Shown in pieces: positions 16,848 through 26,885 of a DNA stretch of 64,000 nt. The notes beneath the pieces were generated by a model that was not told the origin of the DNA, searched no databases, and was given only the letters and a program-made list of their open reading frames with translations. This DNA is from Bacillota bacterium (GTDB lineage Bacteria; Bacillota_I; Bacilli_A; Erysipelotrichales; Erysipelotrichaceae): positions 1-64,000 of the forward strand of contig JAEWFD010000012.1 in NCBI GenBank assembly GCA_023388995.1, read 5' to 3'. Each line of letters opens with the position of its first letter. Positions within the stretch are counted from its first letter, which is position 1. Position numbers and translations under genes: made by a program.

Positions 16848-17639
16848 CTACTCCTGATCATCGAGTTGTTCGCTAGTATTATAATCAATTTTTTCCGCTT
16901 TGACAATCTCTTCATCCAAAAATAGGCGAATCAAGGCAAATACTTCCACATTGCATGAGTGATCCAGCATCATTTGATGTGATCCACCTTCCACAACAAA
17001 CAATTTCTTATGGGAATGCTTAATCTTCTGGTAGGCATAGCGGCTGCTTTTCACTGCAATAATTTCATCGGCAGAACCATGAATAAACAGCACCGGGCAA
17101 GTCACATCCGCAATATGATGGCGATATTTGCGAACCAGTTCCATGAACTGCGGGAAATATTCCGTCGGCAGCACCCGTGCTTTCAAATCATGGATGAATT
17201 CCTGCTCTTCATCATACAACATGCTGTTAGCTGACATAGTAAACAGACGTGTCGCAATCTCCAGTGAAACATACTCAAAAGCCGGTGCCAGCAGCACCAG
17301 TCTGCGGATCGGCAAAATACTTGCCAGATAACCGGCAATCACTCCACCCATCGAAAAACCCAATAAATCAACGGTGTATCCTTGCTCGAGCAGTTCCTCG
17401 ACCTTCGCCTTGGCCCGGGACATCCATAGCTCATAGTCCGGAACTGTTTCCACCTCATATTCAAACATATCAAACACAACAACATTCCAGTTCTCCTGCT
17501 CTCCCCACTCTTTGATATGAATCATTTCCTGGCTTCGTTTTTTCCCGAATCCATGAATGGTAACCAGAATATGCTTATATGGCTTTTTCTCTTCAGGCGG
17601 GAAAAAGAAGTGCTTGAATGTCTGGAACAAAGTATTCAT
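16848..17639 (-). CDS. alpha/beta hydrolase
   Basis: 263 residues. Nucleophile Ser in GFSMGG (about 96-101), Asp in GSADEI, His in GGSHQMM: a complete triad. The oxyanion-hole region is TIHGFG. Resembles carboxylesterase or monoacylglycerol-lipase-type enzymes; substrate unknown. Its start overlaps the methyltransferase stop by 4 bases (ATGA). The pheST promoter lies inside its last 20 codons. Confidence 0.85.
   Translation of the reverse strand: MNTLFQTFKHFFFPPEEKKPYKHILVTIHGFGKKRSQEMIHIKEWGEQENWNVVVFDMFEYEVETVPDYELWMSRAKAKVEELLEQGYTVDLLGFSMGGVIAGYLASILPIRRLVLLAPAFEYVSLEIATRLFTMSANSMLYDEEQEFIHDLKARVLPTEYFPQFMELVRKYRHHIADVTCPVLFIHGSADEIIAVKSSRYAYQKIKHSHKKLFVVEGGSHQMMLDHSCNVEVFALIRLFLDEEIVKAEKIDYNTSEQLDDQE
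16878..16906 (-). promoter_or_regulatory. pheST promoter inside the hydrolase gene
   Basis: Minus strand TTGTCA (16901-16906), 17-base spacer, TATAAT (16878-16883). Predicted start near 16871, so the T-box leader is about 240 bases and its 5' end lies in the upstream coding region. Confidence 0.75.
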
Positions 17640-18373
17640 CGTACTTCTCCTTGATGTTCATACATCAAAATCGCAGCAGCAATTGCTACATTCAAAGAAT
17701 CAAAATGCCGCATCTCTATAAACACCCGCTGATCGCATAGTGCCAATACTTCTTTATGAACTCCCTGCCCTTCATTTCCCATGACAAAAGCCATTTTCGT
17801 ACTGCCCGCGATTTGCTTGAGGGGAACTGCCTGCTCGAAGGCAGTTCCATACACTTGAAAGCCATGTTCCTGCAACTGCGGAATTGCTTCCTGCAAGAGC
17901 TGCTTTTTCACAGGGACATGGAACAGCGCCCCTTGAGTTGCACGAATCACTTTCTCATTATATATATCCGCACATTGCGGTGATACAATAACTTGGTCAA
18001 ATCCAAACGATAAAGCAGTGCGAATCATCGTTCCTACATTGCCGGGGTCTTGAACATCACAAAGAAGAAGCACCCTGTTTCCATCTGTCTTGCGCTCCTC
18101 CATAAAATGACAAACAGCGATATACGGCACTTGCGATACACACTGGCTAAGCTTATCCATCACTTGCTGCGTCACGGAAATACTCATTCCTTCATAGGAA
18201 AAAGGATGTGCATCCACATGCAGCAAAACATCTACCAACCCTGCTTTCAATGCTTCTTGAATCAGATGCTCGCCTTCTACCAGAAACTGCCGCTGCTGAT
18301 CCCGCTGTTTTTTCTCTTTTAACTTCGTATATTGTTTGATCTTTTCATTGTGCACTGACTCAATTCTGATCAT
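17636..18373 (-). CDS. TrmH/SpoU-family RNA 2'-O-methyltransferase
   Basis: 245 residues. Substrate-binding domain (~1-95) with FLVEGEHLIQEAL, then a SPOUT knot domain with the signature DVQDPGNVGTMIRTA, GNEGQGV and the terminal SLNVAIAAAILMYE. It 2'-O-methylates tRNA or rRNA using SAM. A homologue (YsgA type) precedes pheS in Bacillus, matching this context. Target nucleotide not assignable. Confidence 0.92.
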   Translation of the reverse strand: MIRIESVHNEKIKQYTKLKEKKQRDQQRQFLVEGEHLIQEALKAGLVDVLLHVDAHPFSYEGMSISVTQQVMDKLSQCVSQVPYIAVCHFMEERKTDGNRVLLLCDVQDPGNVGTMIRTALSFGFDQVIVSPQCADIYNEKVIRATQGALFHVPVKKQLLQEAIPQLQEHGFQVYGTAFEQAVPLKQIAGSTKMAFVMGNEGQGVHKEVLALCDQRVFIEMRHFDSLNVAIAAAILMYEHQGEVR

Positions 18374-18421
18374 ATCATCACTTCCTGCTCCTTATTATAC
18401 ATGATTGGCAAAACCAAGTCA

Positions 18422-20422
18422 TCAGCCAAGCCGCGGTTCTGATAATTTTGTGATGCGCATGTATTCTTCTACTAGTTTGTTCCATGTTTCTTTTCCTACT
18501 ATGCCATCCACTTCTAAACCATACAGCCGCTGAAATTCCAATACAGCCGATCTTGTGAGCGGTCCATACCATTCATCCACAACACTGGGCTCAATTGTTG
18601 GATGCTCCGGTGCAATCGTATTCAAATAATCCTGCATCACAGCCACATAATAACTAGTATCATTATAGCGGAGCGGCGTGCCCGGATACAACACAACTGG
18701 CAGAACTGCAGCATAAATTTTCAAGATTGCATCCCACGTATCTTTGTCTACAATACCCGTTGGTTCAAGACCGAATTCTCGTTGAAAGGCCAAGACCTGA
18801 CCTTCTGTATTAGGACCAAAAATACCATCTGCCGGCGTCGATTCAATAGATCGATATTGTTTCCCGATCGCATTTAAGTAACGCTGCAGCCGCAAGACAT
18901 TAATACCGCGATCAAATTTTGCCAGTGGTTCACCGGGATAAGGATACAAATCCAATGTCGGCGGAAAGCTATAAATATGATCATTCCCGATGCGTACAAA
19001 CATATTCCATGTAGCTTCGTCTACGATACCGGTTTGCGGAAGATTATACTTCTTTTGAAACGCTATCACTGCGCGCCTTGTATTTGGTCCATAGTCCATA
19101 TCAATTTTCACCGGCGGAATATCCGGTTCATATTTATTAATTGTATCGATAATATACTGCAAAACCAAGACCCGAACCGAGCTATCCCCCGGCTTCAGCG
19201 TACCTGCGAATTTTGCATAGTCACGTGGATATACAATTCCCTCACTTTGTAATTCGGCAGTGCGCTTTACACCATTATAGAAATAGGCAATTTTATACCA
19301 GGTATCACGATCAATGACTCCCGTTACTGGCAAATTAAAAATTTTTTGGAATTCTCTTACAGCTGCCTCCATGTTTCTATCAAAAATACCATTAATCGGA
19401 TAAACGCTAGGGATTTGCGGATAATTCACTGCAATTCGTAATAAGTATATCTGCATACGAAAAACATTCGGTCCCGTACTCCCCAAGCGAAGCGGTGTTC
19501 CCGGATAGCTTTCTGCTACGTCTTGAATTATTGCACTTTCAGCAATTTCAATATTATTTCCATAATAGTGTTTCAGTATATCCAAAGCATTCATTCCTTG
19601 TTTTGCCAGATCAACGGTTCCCCACTGATGCAACCCGTTGCATTGCACCTTAACCCCATCGCAGAAAGTCGCAAACAAGGGTTCAATATTTCCGATTTTG
19701 CGGATATATTGCGGATAGGAATCATTGACAAGTTCAGATATATTATCATAAATTGCTTTATCCGGTGTATATTTTTGATCATATGCAGTAGAGCTGGTAA
19801 TGGAAAAGTTATAACCGCGCTGCCAGTACCACTCTGTATATGAGCGATTTAAAGCAATCGATTGAATAGCTAAAATATTTGCTTTAAGTGCTTCTTCCGG
19901 CCATGTCGGAAAAATTTCACTGCTTGCAACATTTTTAATGTATTCACTGTAAGGAACTGATACAACAGGAGCATTTGATGTTGGTGTGCCTAACTTAACA
20001 GAAATATTAATTGGTATGATCGGTGTTGGAATAACAGGGGTTTCCACAATTGTTTGCACAGGTCTGCTTTCTTCTGTGCTTAAAACGGCAGCTGGACTGG
20101 CTCCTGCTCTTGGTTTCATTGTAATCGGCATTTGTGCCGTGATGCCGTCAAATACTGATACTTCTAAATCCGTCAAGGCTTCATAGCCTTCTTTTTTTAC
20201 ACTCACCAGATATGAAAAAAATGGTTTTTTATTGGGAATTGCCTCTAGCGACAAGTTCTTATCAACAGTTTCCAGCGCCAAAGGCGGGCAATTGCCATTT
20301 TCATCAGTCGTCATTGTCTGCTGGAATTGATTGTCAATTCCAACAATTGTTACAGTAGCACCTTCAATTGGTCTGTTTGTTACCTCAGCCACCACTCTGA
20401 TCTCTAAAAATCCCTGTGCCAA
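18422..20422 (-). CDS. SpoIID-like protein with peptidoglycan-binding repeats (paralogue 1)
   Basis: 666 residues if started at the TTG (LAQGFLEIRV) 6 bases after GAGGAGTG; the paralogue at 61580 begins MPQGYLIV at the same point. A carboxypeptidase-regulatory/CnaB-like beta domain (~1-105) and a Pro-rich linker precede a SpoIID-like domain (~150-310; TWPEEALKANILAIQSIALNR resembles the PeEALKAqaVAaR motif), then four PG_binding_1 repeats, each ending DGI-V-TW. No signal peptide is visible. Likely acts on or binds spore peptidoglycan; catalytic activity is not shown by motif. Confidence 0.8.
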   Translation of the reverse strand: MAQGFLEIRVVAEVTNRPIEGATVTIVGIDNQFQQTMTTDENGNCPPLALETVDKNLSLEAIPNKKPFFSYLVSVKKEGYEALTDLEVSVFDGITAQMPITMKPRAGASPAAVLSTEESRPVQTIVETPVIPTPIIPINISVKLGTPTSNAPVVSVPYSEYIKNVASSEIFPTWPEEALKANILAIQSIALNRSYTEWYWQRGYNFSITSSTAYDQKYTPDKAIYDNISELVNDSYPQYIRKIGNIEPLFATFCDGVKVQCNGLHQWGTVDLAKQGMNALDILKHYYGNNIEIAESAIIQDVAESYPGTPLRLGSTGPNVFRMQIYLLRIAVNYPQIPSVYPINGIFDRNMEAAVREFQKIFNLPVTGVIDRDTWYKIAYFYNGVKRTAELQSEGIVYPRDYAKFAGTLKPGDSSVRVLVLQYIIDTINKYEPDIPPVKIDMDYGPNTRRAVIAFQKKYNLPQTGIVDEATWNMFVRIGNDHIYSFPPTLDLYPYPGEPLAKFDRGINVLRLQRYLNAIGKQYRSIESTPADGIFGPNTEGQVLAFQREFGLEPTGIVDKDTWDAILKIYAAVLPVVLYPGTPLRYNDTSYYVAVMQDYLNTIAPEHPTIEPSVVDEWYGPLTRSAVLEFQRLYGLEVDGIVGKETWNKLVEEYMRITKLSEPRLG

Positions 20423-20503
20423 AGTATCACACTCCTCATAATAACCAGTATATGCCAGGGACTTCTTCCCAATGTGCCAAAGAAAAAGCAATCCTGGAAT
20501 TGC

Positions 20504-21217
20504 TTACTCTTCTATTTTTCCTTTGATGATAATGCGATGAGTCGGGTTATAAATGGGATGGCAGGATATCAGTGTAATCTCACGTTCAGTATCATTTCCA
20601 TTCAGCACCCATGTTTCTTCTGGCTTAACGAAGAATTTCTCGGTAATGGTATATACGTAGTCATTTGTGCCATCGGAAATGCGGATTTCATCTCCAGTGG
20701 TTAAGTCATCAAGGCGATTAAAGATCTTGCCATATGCCCGCATACGATGCCCTGCAATGACATAGTTTCCCACATTGCCTGCTTTGGCACTTCCCGCTAA
20801 ACTTGCGGCTGAAATCTTTAAGTTTTCAACGCTGGCACCTTTCAAAACCGGAATTTTCAGTTTGATGCTGGGAATTTCAATAATTCCTTCCATATGTTTA
20901 TTGATATATGCTTGGCGTTGTTCCTGTTGTTTCCGTATTTTTTCTTGTTTTTCCAATTCTGCCTGCCGTTCTTTTTCAGACAGGGAAGCGAGCAGTTCTT
21001 CTTTTGTGGGCTGCCCAGCAATAAGTTCTTCCTCATCGTCCTGCACGGAATCGATCAGCAACAGACTTTCCTGCCAGCGAAGCATCAATTGATCTTGCTG
21101 ATAGTTTATGTAGCTGTCGCGAATTGTTGGATAGCTCAGCAATCCAATCCCGCAAACAACAAGCAAGATAGAGATCAGATTTCGGAACTTCCACTTTAAC
21201 ACTTTTCTTGGTTTCAT
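20504..21217 (-). CDS. sortase (class D/E-like)
   Basis: 237 residues. Cytoplasmic basic N-terminus, membrane helix (~12-30), a charged coiled coil (~74-103, rich in Glu/Lys/Gln), then the sortase barrel with His157 (IAGHR), Cys219 (TLISCHP) and Arg228 (THRIII): the full catalytic triad. It cleaves LPXTG-type signals and links proteins to the wall. The adhesin gene (LPNTG) ends 38 bases upstream, so this is almost certainly its dedicated sortase. Confidence 0.93.
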   Translation of the reverse strand: MKPRKVLKWKFRNLISILLVVCGIGLLSYPTIRDSYINYQQDQLMLRWQESLLLIDSVQDDEEELIAGQPTKEELLASLSEKERQAELEKQEKIRKQQEQRQAYINKHMEGIIEIPSIKLKIPVLKGASVENLKISAASLAGSAKAGNVGNYVIAGHRMRAYGKIFNRLDDLTTGDEIRISDGTNDYVYTITEKFFVKPEETWVLNGNDTEREITLISCHPIYNPTHRIIIKGKIEE

Positions 21218-21254
21218 CTTGTTTCTTCCTAATATATGGATAAGAAGGCAGAGA

Positions 21255-24200
21255 TTACTCCCTGCCTTTCCCCGTTAGTTTTCTTTTCCTTTGCATCAAC
21301 AAGCCAAGTCCGATTAGCAACAGACCACCGAAATAGAAGATGCCATTTCCGGTATCGCCTGTATTAGGCAATGGTGCGCCGGTAGGGTTTTCTCCATCTA
21401 TTTCTTCCAATTCATCTCCTGGACCACCTGGATTGCCAGGGCCTTTTGGATCAGTTGGTTTAGTTGGGTCAGTCGGTTTTGTAGGTTCATCCGGTTTTTT
21501 CTTGTTGGTTACAGTAATTGATCTTTCTTTGATTGAGTTTGTAATCGAAGCAGACCAAGTGCCTGCAGACTTTTCATATCCTTCCGGTGCTGAAATCTCA
21601 CGGATGGTGTAGGTGCCTGTCGCCAAGCCTTCTGCATAAGCATAACCAGATGCATCCGTTGTGAGCGTTGCTACGACCTTACCAACACTGTTTATAACTT
21701 CAAATACAGCACCACTTAAACGAACGTTTGCATCCGCAGAGTCAACTTTTTTAATAGTGATAACACCATCATTGCGGCTAGGATTTGGAATGCGTCTATT
21801 TGCAACAGTATACTCTTCAACTTTTTTATGAGTTTGAATTTTGACTTCCACGACTTCTGTGTTTCTGTAATAACCAGATGGCGCCTTTGTTTCAACCAAA
21901 TAGTAAGTTGCATACTCAAGTTCTGTATTAAACTCAATAACACCATCCGCATCACTAACACCAACTTCAATGATATTGTTATTGCTCATAGCCTCAGCAT
22001 CTGCTTTAGTACTATAGAGCTTAAATTCTGCTCCAGCAAGGAATCCACCGCTGGTATTTGTTTTTACTACTTTTACTTTACCCCAGATTCTTTCATTGAT
22101 AAGCTCCGGAACAACTACTTTGCCAGCTGCTCCATTTTCTGTAATCTCTACTTGAATTGGGTATTTTGTTTCATCCAAATAATAACCTTCGATAGTATCT
22201 AGTTCATATATATCGTACAATCCGTATTCAACGTTCGTAAAAACCAGCTTACCATTTGTATCTGTTATTTCTTCTCTGAGTAAGGTTGTCTTACCTCTTT
22301 CATATAAGCCAAATTTGACACCTGCAAGTGGTTTTTGAGTAAAGAACTTGTTGTCACTTACTTTCGTCAATTCGATATCTGCTCTGATTTTCTTGTTAGT
22401 AATTGTTTCTTCCTGAGTAATACCACTATTTTTATCAATGGTATAGTTATGATCCGCAATTGCAACGTAGCTAATTGGTGTGGTTTCTTTTAAAACATAA
22501 CTTCCCCAAGGTAAGCTATCAAAAATTATTTCGCCATCATCATTTGTATACTTGGTGATTGGATGATCAAAGCTAGTATCAGTCGAATTAAATAACTCAA
22601 ATTTCACACCAGGCATTGGTTGACTATTGTTATCAGCATCTACCTTAACTATTTTAATTGATCCCAAAGGGTAGTTTAAAACCTCAACATCATTTTGACC
22701 AGCTACCAAAGTAATAGGCATATCTAGTGGTTGATCATATCCATTTAACGGTTTAATTTCCTTAATGATATATGATCCTATTTTTAGTCTAGGTATTACA
22801 AACTTACCATTCTCATCAGTTACCCCTTTAAACTTCAAAGTAAGAGTATTATTTTTATTTTCATAAATCGAAAATTCTACTCCTTCTAACAATGCATCAT
22901 CTAAAGCTGATTTCTTGCTAATTTCTAAGCTTGCTGACACACCTGAGACCCACTCATCACCAGTTATAGTCTTATATGTTACTAATTGTTCACTGGATTC
23001 ATAAACAATGTTTGTCTCCTCACCTTCTAGTTTAGCAGAATTAGTAATAGGAAAATTGTTATAATTCATGGTCACTAATGATGAATACGTAATTGTATAT
23101 TGTCTGCTAATCGTATTATTGAATAATATTTTAAATGTACGTGATCCATCTATTGGACTAGGAAACTCATCCAATTTGAATGTGTAATCAGTAAATACTG
23201 CATTTGTAAGTGTGTCTTTGATTATTAATGTACCTGGGACAAATTCTTGCCCATCACTCATTTTATCAACTAAAACTGCTTCCTCGATATCAGATTGGCT
23301 CCTATTCAATTGAATTGTCCAATTTATCTTGTCGCCTGCTTGTGTTCCTGTCTTGTCCACAAATTTATCATGATCAGTGTATGAAACATTTGCATTATAC
23401 AAAATACCTGCAACAGTTGCCTTATTGTAATATTTTGATTGTGACTTTCCGATTAACTTCGTTTCAAAGACAACGCGATACGGAGTAGTAACAGCACCTT
23501 TAATGCGCATTCTTAAATATGAGTCTGTAGAAAGTACTGTATCAATCTCCCATGCGGTATTCGGTAAAAGAGTCACGTTCTGAATATTACCACTAGCGTT
23601 AATTGTATAGCTATATACTTGAATAGAAGATTTATCGATCACTTGATAGTTATCATCGACGCTATCTTCGAAGATTAGCCCACTGCTATCAGACAATTCT
23701 TCTGAGAGATAGTTCAAATCAATTGTCCATTTGACGCTTTTCGTATTTCTAGTCAATACGCCTGCTTTAGACCCATTTTTATGTGCCTTTGGTGATATCT
23801 GATGTTGAGCAACTCTTTCGATCGGTACAACAGCTCCAGTCCATGTGAAACTAGCCGTATTAGTGAAAGTGTCTTGTCCATTTGTATACGAACTATAAAA
23901 TGGATCGAATTCAGTTAAAAAATCTACCGTATAAACAGCTTGATTAACTGCATTATTAAATCTAATAACAAATCCTTTTTTCCATCCATCATCCACGGTA
24001 ATCTCAAGTTTATAGTCTCCAAGTTCACCTTCATTAAGTTCTACACCATTTCTTTTCACAACAATACTTGTATCAATTAATGTTTGTCCCTTATTCGGAA
24101 GTGTATCTGCAATTACCAATCCAGTAATCGCTTCTTTTCTTGGATCCACCTTAATTTGCCATTTCATTGTTTGGTTTAAATAATCAATTTCGTTCTCGAC

Positions 24201-26150
24201 AGCAACTTTTTCAAACTTATTAGAAATATCAGGTTTATTCGATATATTTGATGCCCCAACCCCATAACCATCAATCGACGCATTATTAATAAATTCTAGT
24301 TGGTCAAAATTTGTTATTTTTGTTCTGTAAGTAATACGATAAGCCGTTGTTATATTACCCAAATCAACAGTGAAGTTATTAGCATCTATTTTATTAAATG
24401 TATATCCACTGGACAACTCCGGGTTAATCTGTGTTTTGTCACCTATATTACTGATTGTTAGATTATATACGTGTAAACTCCCATCCACAAATTCCTGTCC
24501 AGCACCTATGACATCAGTTACAAGCGCATTGTTGATGATTTCTTCTCCAGCATTTACATCAATAGTCCAATCGATAAATTTTTGATCATCATAACCAATA
24601 TCTTCTCTTCCTTCTTTGGATAGTTTATCTCCCCGTTCAACATGTACCTCAGCGGAGTCTGAATCATGATCAAATGATGCCGTATTTGTAAAATCTGCTT
24701 GTGTTTTATCTGTAATTTCAGTTCTAAACTTTACACGAACTGCGTAATTAATGTTACCTAAATTCATAGTAAAAGAGGTTACCGGATCAGTATCAGCTGG
24801 GGTATAAAGAATGTCAGGGTTAGGAGTAAGAGGTACTGTTGAACTTGCTTCATCCACAGAGCCATCGTTGTTTATAACTAATTTGGTAATTTCAAAAGAT
24901 GTTTTATCAAGTTTTAGTCCAGCCGGGATTATATCCTCCAACTGTGCGTTTTCTATTGCCTTCAAATCCTTATTTAGTTCAATTACCCAATCAATATTAA
25001 GCGCATTAAACTCACGATCAGGCGTTCCCACCTTACTGATATGAATACCATTCTCCACAGTTACTTTTGCTTCGCCTGACGTTTCCCCGTTAAAATTGGC
25101 GCTATTACTATATACGCCTAAAAATCTGTCAGTAAACGAAGTATCATATTCAATGCGATATGCTGTATCAATATTGTTCTTAAATTTAAGCTTAAAACCA
25201 TTATTTTCCACATCAGTCACAGTATAGTCCGTTCCATCAATTAATGATCCGAGCACTGGCTCTCCTTCAATAGGAATTGTAAGATGATAAACTTTAAATG
25301 AGGTTTCATCTAGCTTCAGGCCAGCCCCAAATGTATCCTCAACCACTGCCTCTGATATATCAATAGGTTCTAGTTTTGTATTCACATCTATTTTCCATGT
25401 TATTTTTTTTGGATTAACACTTCTGTCTGTATTCCCTTGTTTCGCAATTGATTTAACCATATTCTTTGGCTTAAATTTAATTGTGTATGTTTTTTCTGCT
25501 GAAACATCATAAGGAATTTTAATTTCTACTGGATTAACATTTGTAATTTTTGAAGTATCAAAATGGAGTTTTAAAGAAAATCCTCCCTCAATTTCAGACA
25601 TATTTTTATAATTATCATTAAAAACAAGCTTTATAATTGACTTCCCACTACCATTTCTATAAATCTCCCACTCGCCATATTCTTCTTCCATGAAATAAAA
25701 CTTAACTGGTGGTTTTTCAATTTCTCCAAAAACAGTTGGCAACTCAATTTCAGCATAGTCGTTTTCTTCGACATCAAAACCCCATCCGTCATCTAACTTC
25801 CAATTTACAACTAGTTTCACATCTTGTTCAGAATCAAACGGATGCTTTGGATCTAGTGCAATTCCATTTATATCAGTCAGTGCAACATCCTTAATTGCTT
25901 CCTTAATTTCTTTTCCAACACTAAGTGGAGCAAACAAAGATAGTACTGCATTTTTTAAGATATCGCCTAACCCGTTGCCTTCATCCTTTGGATTTATATC
26001 ACTAGGTGTCGCAATCTCCTCTATCTGATTATTCCCATTAAATTCATTGCTCTCCGCCATAACCGGCAATAACTGAATTGTTAATATCGAAACAAGTAAC
26101 CAAGCAAACAGTTTAAATATATTTATCTTATTTCTTAAAAATCGTTTCAT
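21255..26150 (-). CDS. large LPXTG-anchored adhesin with isopeptide-type domains
   Basis: 1631 residues from the ATG 9 bases after GAGAGG. Signal peptide (NIFKLFAWLLVSILTIQLLP, then AES). An SdrG-like N-terminal region is followed by about six ~130-residue modules, each starting with a W-x-I-x-(V/L)-(N/D) strand (for example KITWKIDVN, NIDWVIELN, FIDWTIDVN), resembling collagen-binding/MSCRAMM-type domains. Five SpaA/CnaB domains follow (LEISKKS, IKIVKVD, IELTKVS, VKVVKTN, ITIKKVD), then a Pro/Thr/Gly linker, LPNTG, a hydrophobic helix and the basic tail KRKLTGKGRE. Ligand unknown. The neighbouring sortase presumably anchors it. Confidence 0.92.
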   Translation of the reverse strand: MKRFLRNKINIFKLFAWLLVSILTIQLLPVMAESNEFNGNNQIEEIATPSDINPKDEGNGLGDILKNAVLSLFAPLSVGKEIKEAIKDVALTDINGIALDPKHPFDSEQDVKLVVNWKLDDGWGFDVEENDYAEIELPTVFGEIEKPPVKFYFMEEEYGEWEIYRNGSGKSIIKLVFNDNYKNMSEIEGGFSLKLHFDTSKITNVNPVEIKIPYDVSAEKTYTIKFKPKNMVKSIAKQGNTDRSVNPKKITWKIDVNTKLEPIDISEAVVEDTFGAGLKLDETSFKVYHLTIPIEGEPVLGSLIDGTDYTVTDVENNGFKLKFKNNIDTAYRIEYDTSFTDRFLGVYSNSANFNGETSGEAKVTVENGIHISKVGTPDREFNALNIDWVIELNKDLKAIENAQLEDIIPAGLKLDKTSFEITKLVINNDGSVDEASSTVPLTPNPDILYTPADTDPVTSFTMNLGNINYAVRVKFRTEITDKTQADFTNTASFDHDSDSAEVHVERGDKLSKEGREDIGYDDQKFIDWTIDVNAGEEIINNALVTDVIGAGQEFVDGSLHVYNLTISNIGDKTQINPELSSGYTFNKIDANNFTVDLGNITTAYRITYRTKITNFDQLEFINNASIDGYGVGASNISNKPDISNKFEKVAVENEIDYLNQTMKWQIKVDPRKEAITGLVIADTLPNKGQTLIDTSIVVKRNGVELNEGELGDYKLEITVDDGWKKGFVIRFNNAVNQAVYTVDFLTEFDPFYSSYTNGQDTFTNTASFTWTGAVVPIERVAQHQISPKAHKNGSKAGVLTRNTKSVKWTIDLNYLSEELSDSSGLIFEDSVDDNYQVIDKSSIQVYSYTINASGNIQNVTLLPNTAWEIDTVLSTDSYLRMRIKGAVTTPYRVVFETKLIGKSQSKYYNKATVAGILYNANVSYTDHDKFVDKTGTQAGDKINWTIQLNRSQSDIEEAVLVDKMSDGQEFVPGTLIIKDTLTNAVFTDYTFKLDEFPSPIDGSRTFKILFNNTISRQYTITYSSLVTMNYNNFPITNSAKLEGEETNIVYESSEQLVTYKTITGDEWVSGVSASLEISKKSALDDALLEGVEFSIYENKNNTLTLKFKGVTDENGKFVIPRLKIGSYIIKEIKPLNGYDQPLDMPITLVAGQNDVEVLNYPLGSIKIVKVDADNNSQPMPGVKFELFNSTDTSFDHPITKYTNDDGEIIFDSLPWGSYVLKETTPISYVAIADHNYTIDKNSGITQEETITNKKIRADIELTKVSDNKFFTQKPLAGVKFGLYERGKTTLLREEITDTNGKLVFTNVEYGLYDIYELDTIEGYYLDETKYPIQVEITENGAAGKVVVPELINERIWGKVKVVKTNTSGGFLAGAEFKLYSTKADAEAMSNNNIIEVGVSDADGVIEFNTELEYATYYLVETKAPSGYYRNTEVVEVKIQTHKKVEEYTVANRRIPNPSRNDGVITIKKVDSADANVRLSGAVFEVINSVGKVVATLTTDASGYAYAEGLATGTYTIREISAPEGYEKSAGTWSASITNSIKERSITVTNKKKPDEPTKPTDPTKPTDPKGPGNPGGPGDELEEIDGENPTGAPLPNTGDTGNGIFYFGGLLLIGLGLLMQRKRKLTGKGRE

Positions 26151-26435
26151 TTTATTCATCCTCTCTTTAATCATTAGTAATTTCACGTATAAGCATACAG
26201 CTGTTATTTACCGACAGTACTTTATTTGCTCATAATCAACATAATCACCATTGAAGTAGTATATTATTCAGCACTAACAAATATCTCACAAAACAATCAT
26301 CAAAAAATTTTTCTGGTACTATTCATAGAAAAACTACAATCGAAACTAAGCAGATAAATTAATAGTCTGATTCCTTTTTTAGAAACACACAGCAAAAATT
26401 GAATGCACGTCGCCTGACATAAACCACTTACCCCC

Positions 26436-26519
26436 TTATCAGAAATAATTGCGAATGATAGTCTTCATAAAGCTTTGCTCAGCTTGAATTTCCGGCCCAA
26501 TCTGATAATCATTATTATA
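26436..26519 (-). promoter_or_regulatory. structured 5' leader element of the adhesin with -10 box
   Basis: On the minus strand TATAAT (26514-26519) predicts a start near 26507. The transcript then begins with TTATCAGA (26501-26508), which pairs perfectly with TCTGATAA (26436-26443). Inside is a second hairpin, TTCAAGCT-gagcaa-AGCT-tta-TGAA. A long closing helix that starts at the +1 is typical of riboswitch aptamers. It does not match the c-di-GMP-I pattern and I cannot assign a known class. Confidence 0.4.
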
Positions 26520-26837
26520 TCTAGTATACTTGCAAAATTCTTGAATCTTTTGACAAAAAAAAGATGGTTATTTTCCCAATTTAGAAAATAGAAATCTAGC
26601 TTTTCATCCAAGAGAAAAAGTAAAAAAATTTATCTATTTAAAACAGTAATCCTTTCTCATAATTTCGTAATAAAGCACAGATAAGCGTTTTCAAATTAAA
26701 GATTCATTTAAATATAGATTTAAAAAATGTAATAGCATTTGAATCCTCTGGTTGAGAGGTCAAGCAATCATAATGATCACTGAATTGCTTCTTATAAAAT
26801 TTGAATATAAAAATTTTAAAAGTATCATGCAAACTAA

Positions 26838-26865
26838 TTGAAAGTTAAACAATCCATGATATAAT
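26838..26865 (+). promoter_or_regulatory. promoter of the transglutaminase-like gene
   Basis: TTGAAA (26838-26843), 16-base spacer, TATAAT (26860-26865); predicted start near 26872, giving a 124-base leader that contains the riboswitch. Confidence 0.7.
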
Positions 26866-26885
26866 ATGGGTGTATTAATAAAAAA

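Noticed and set aside
26379..26420. 13-codon leader peptide in the adhesin 5' region
   Set aside because: A G-rich SD is present, but the ORF has no regulatory codon run; too weak to list as a gene.
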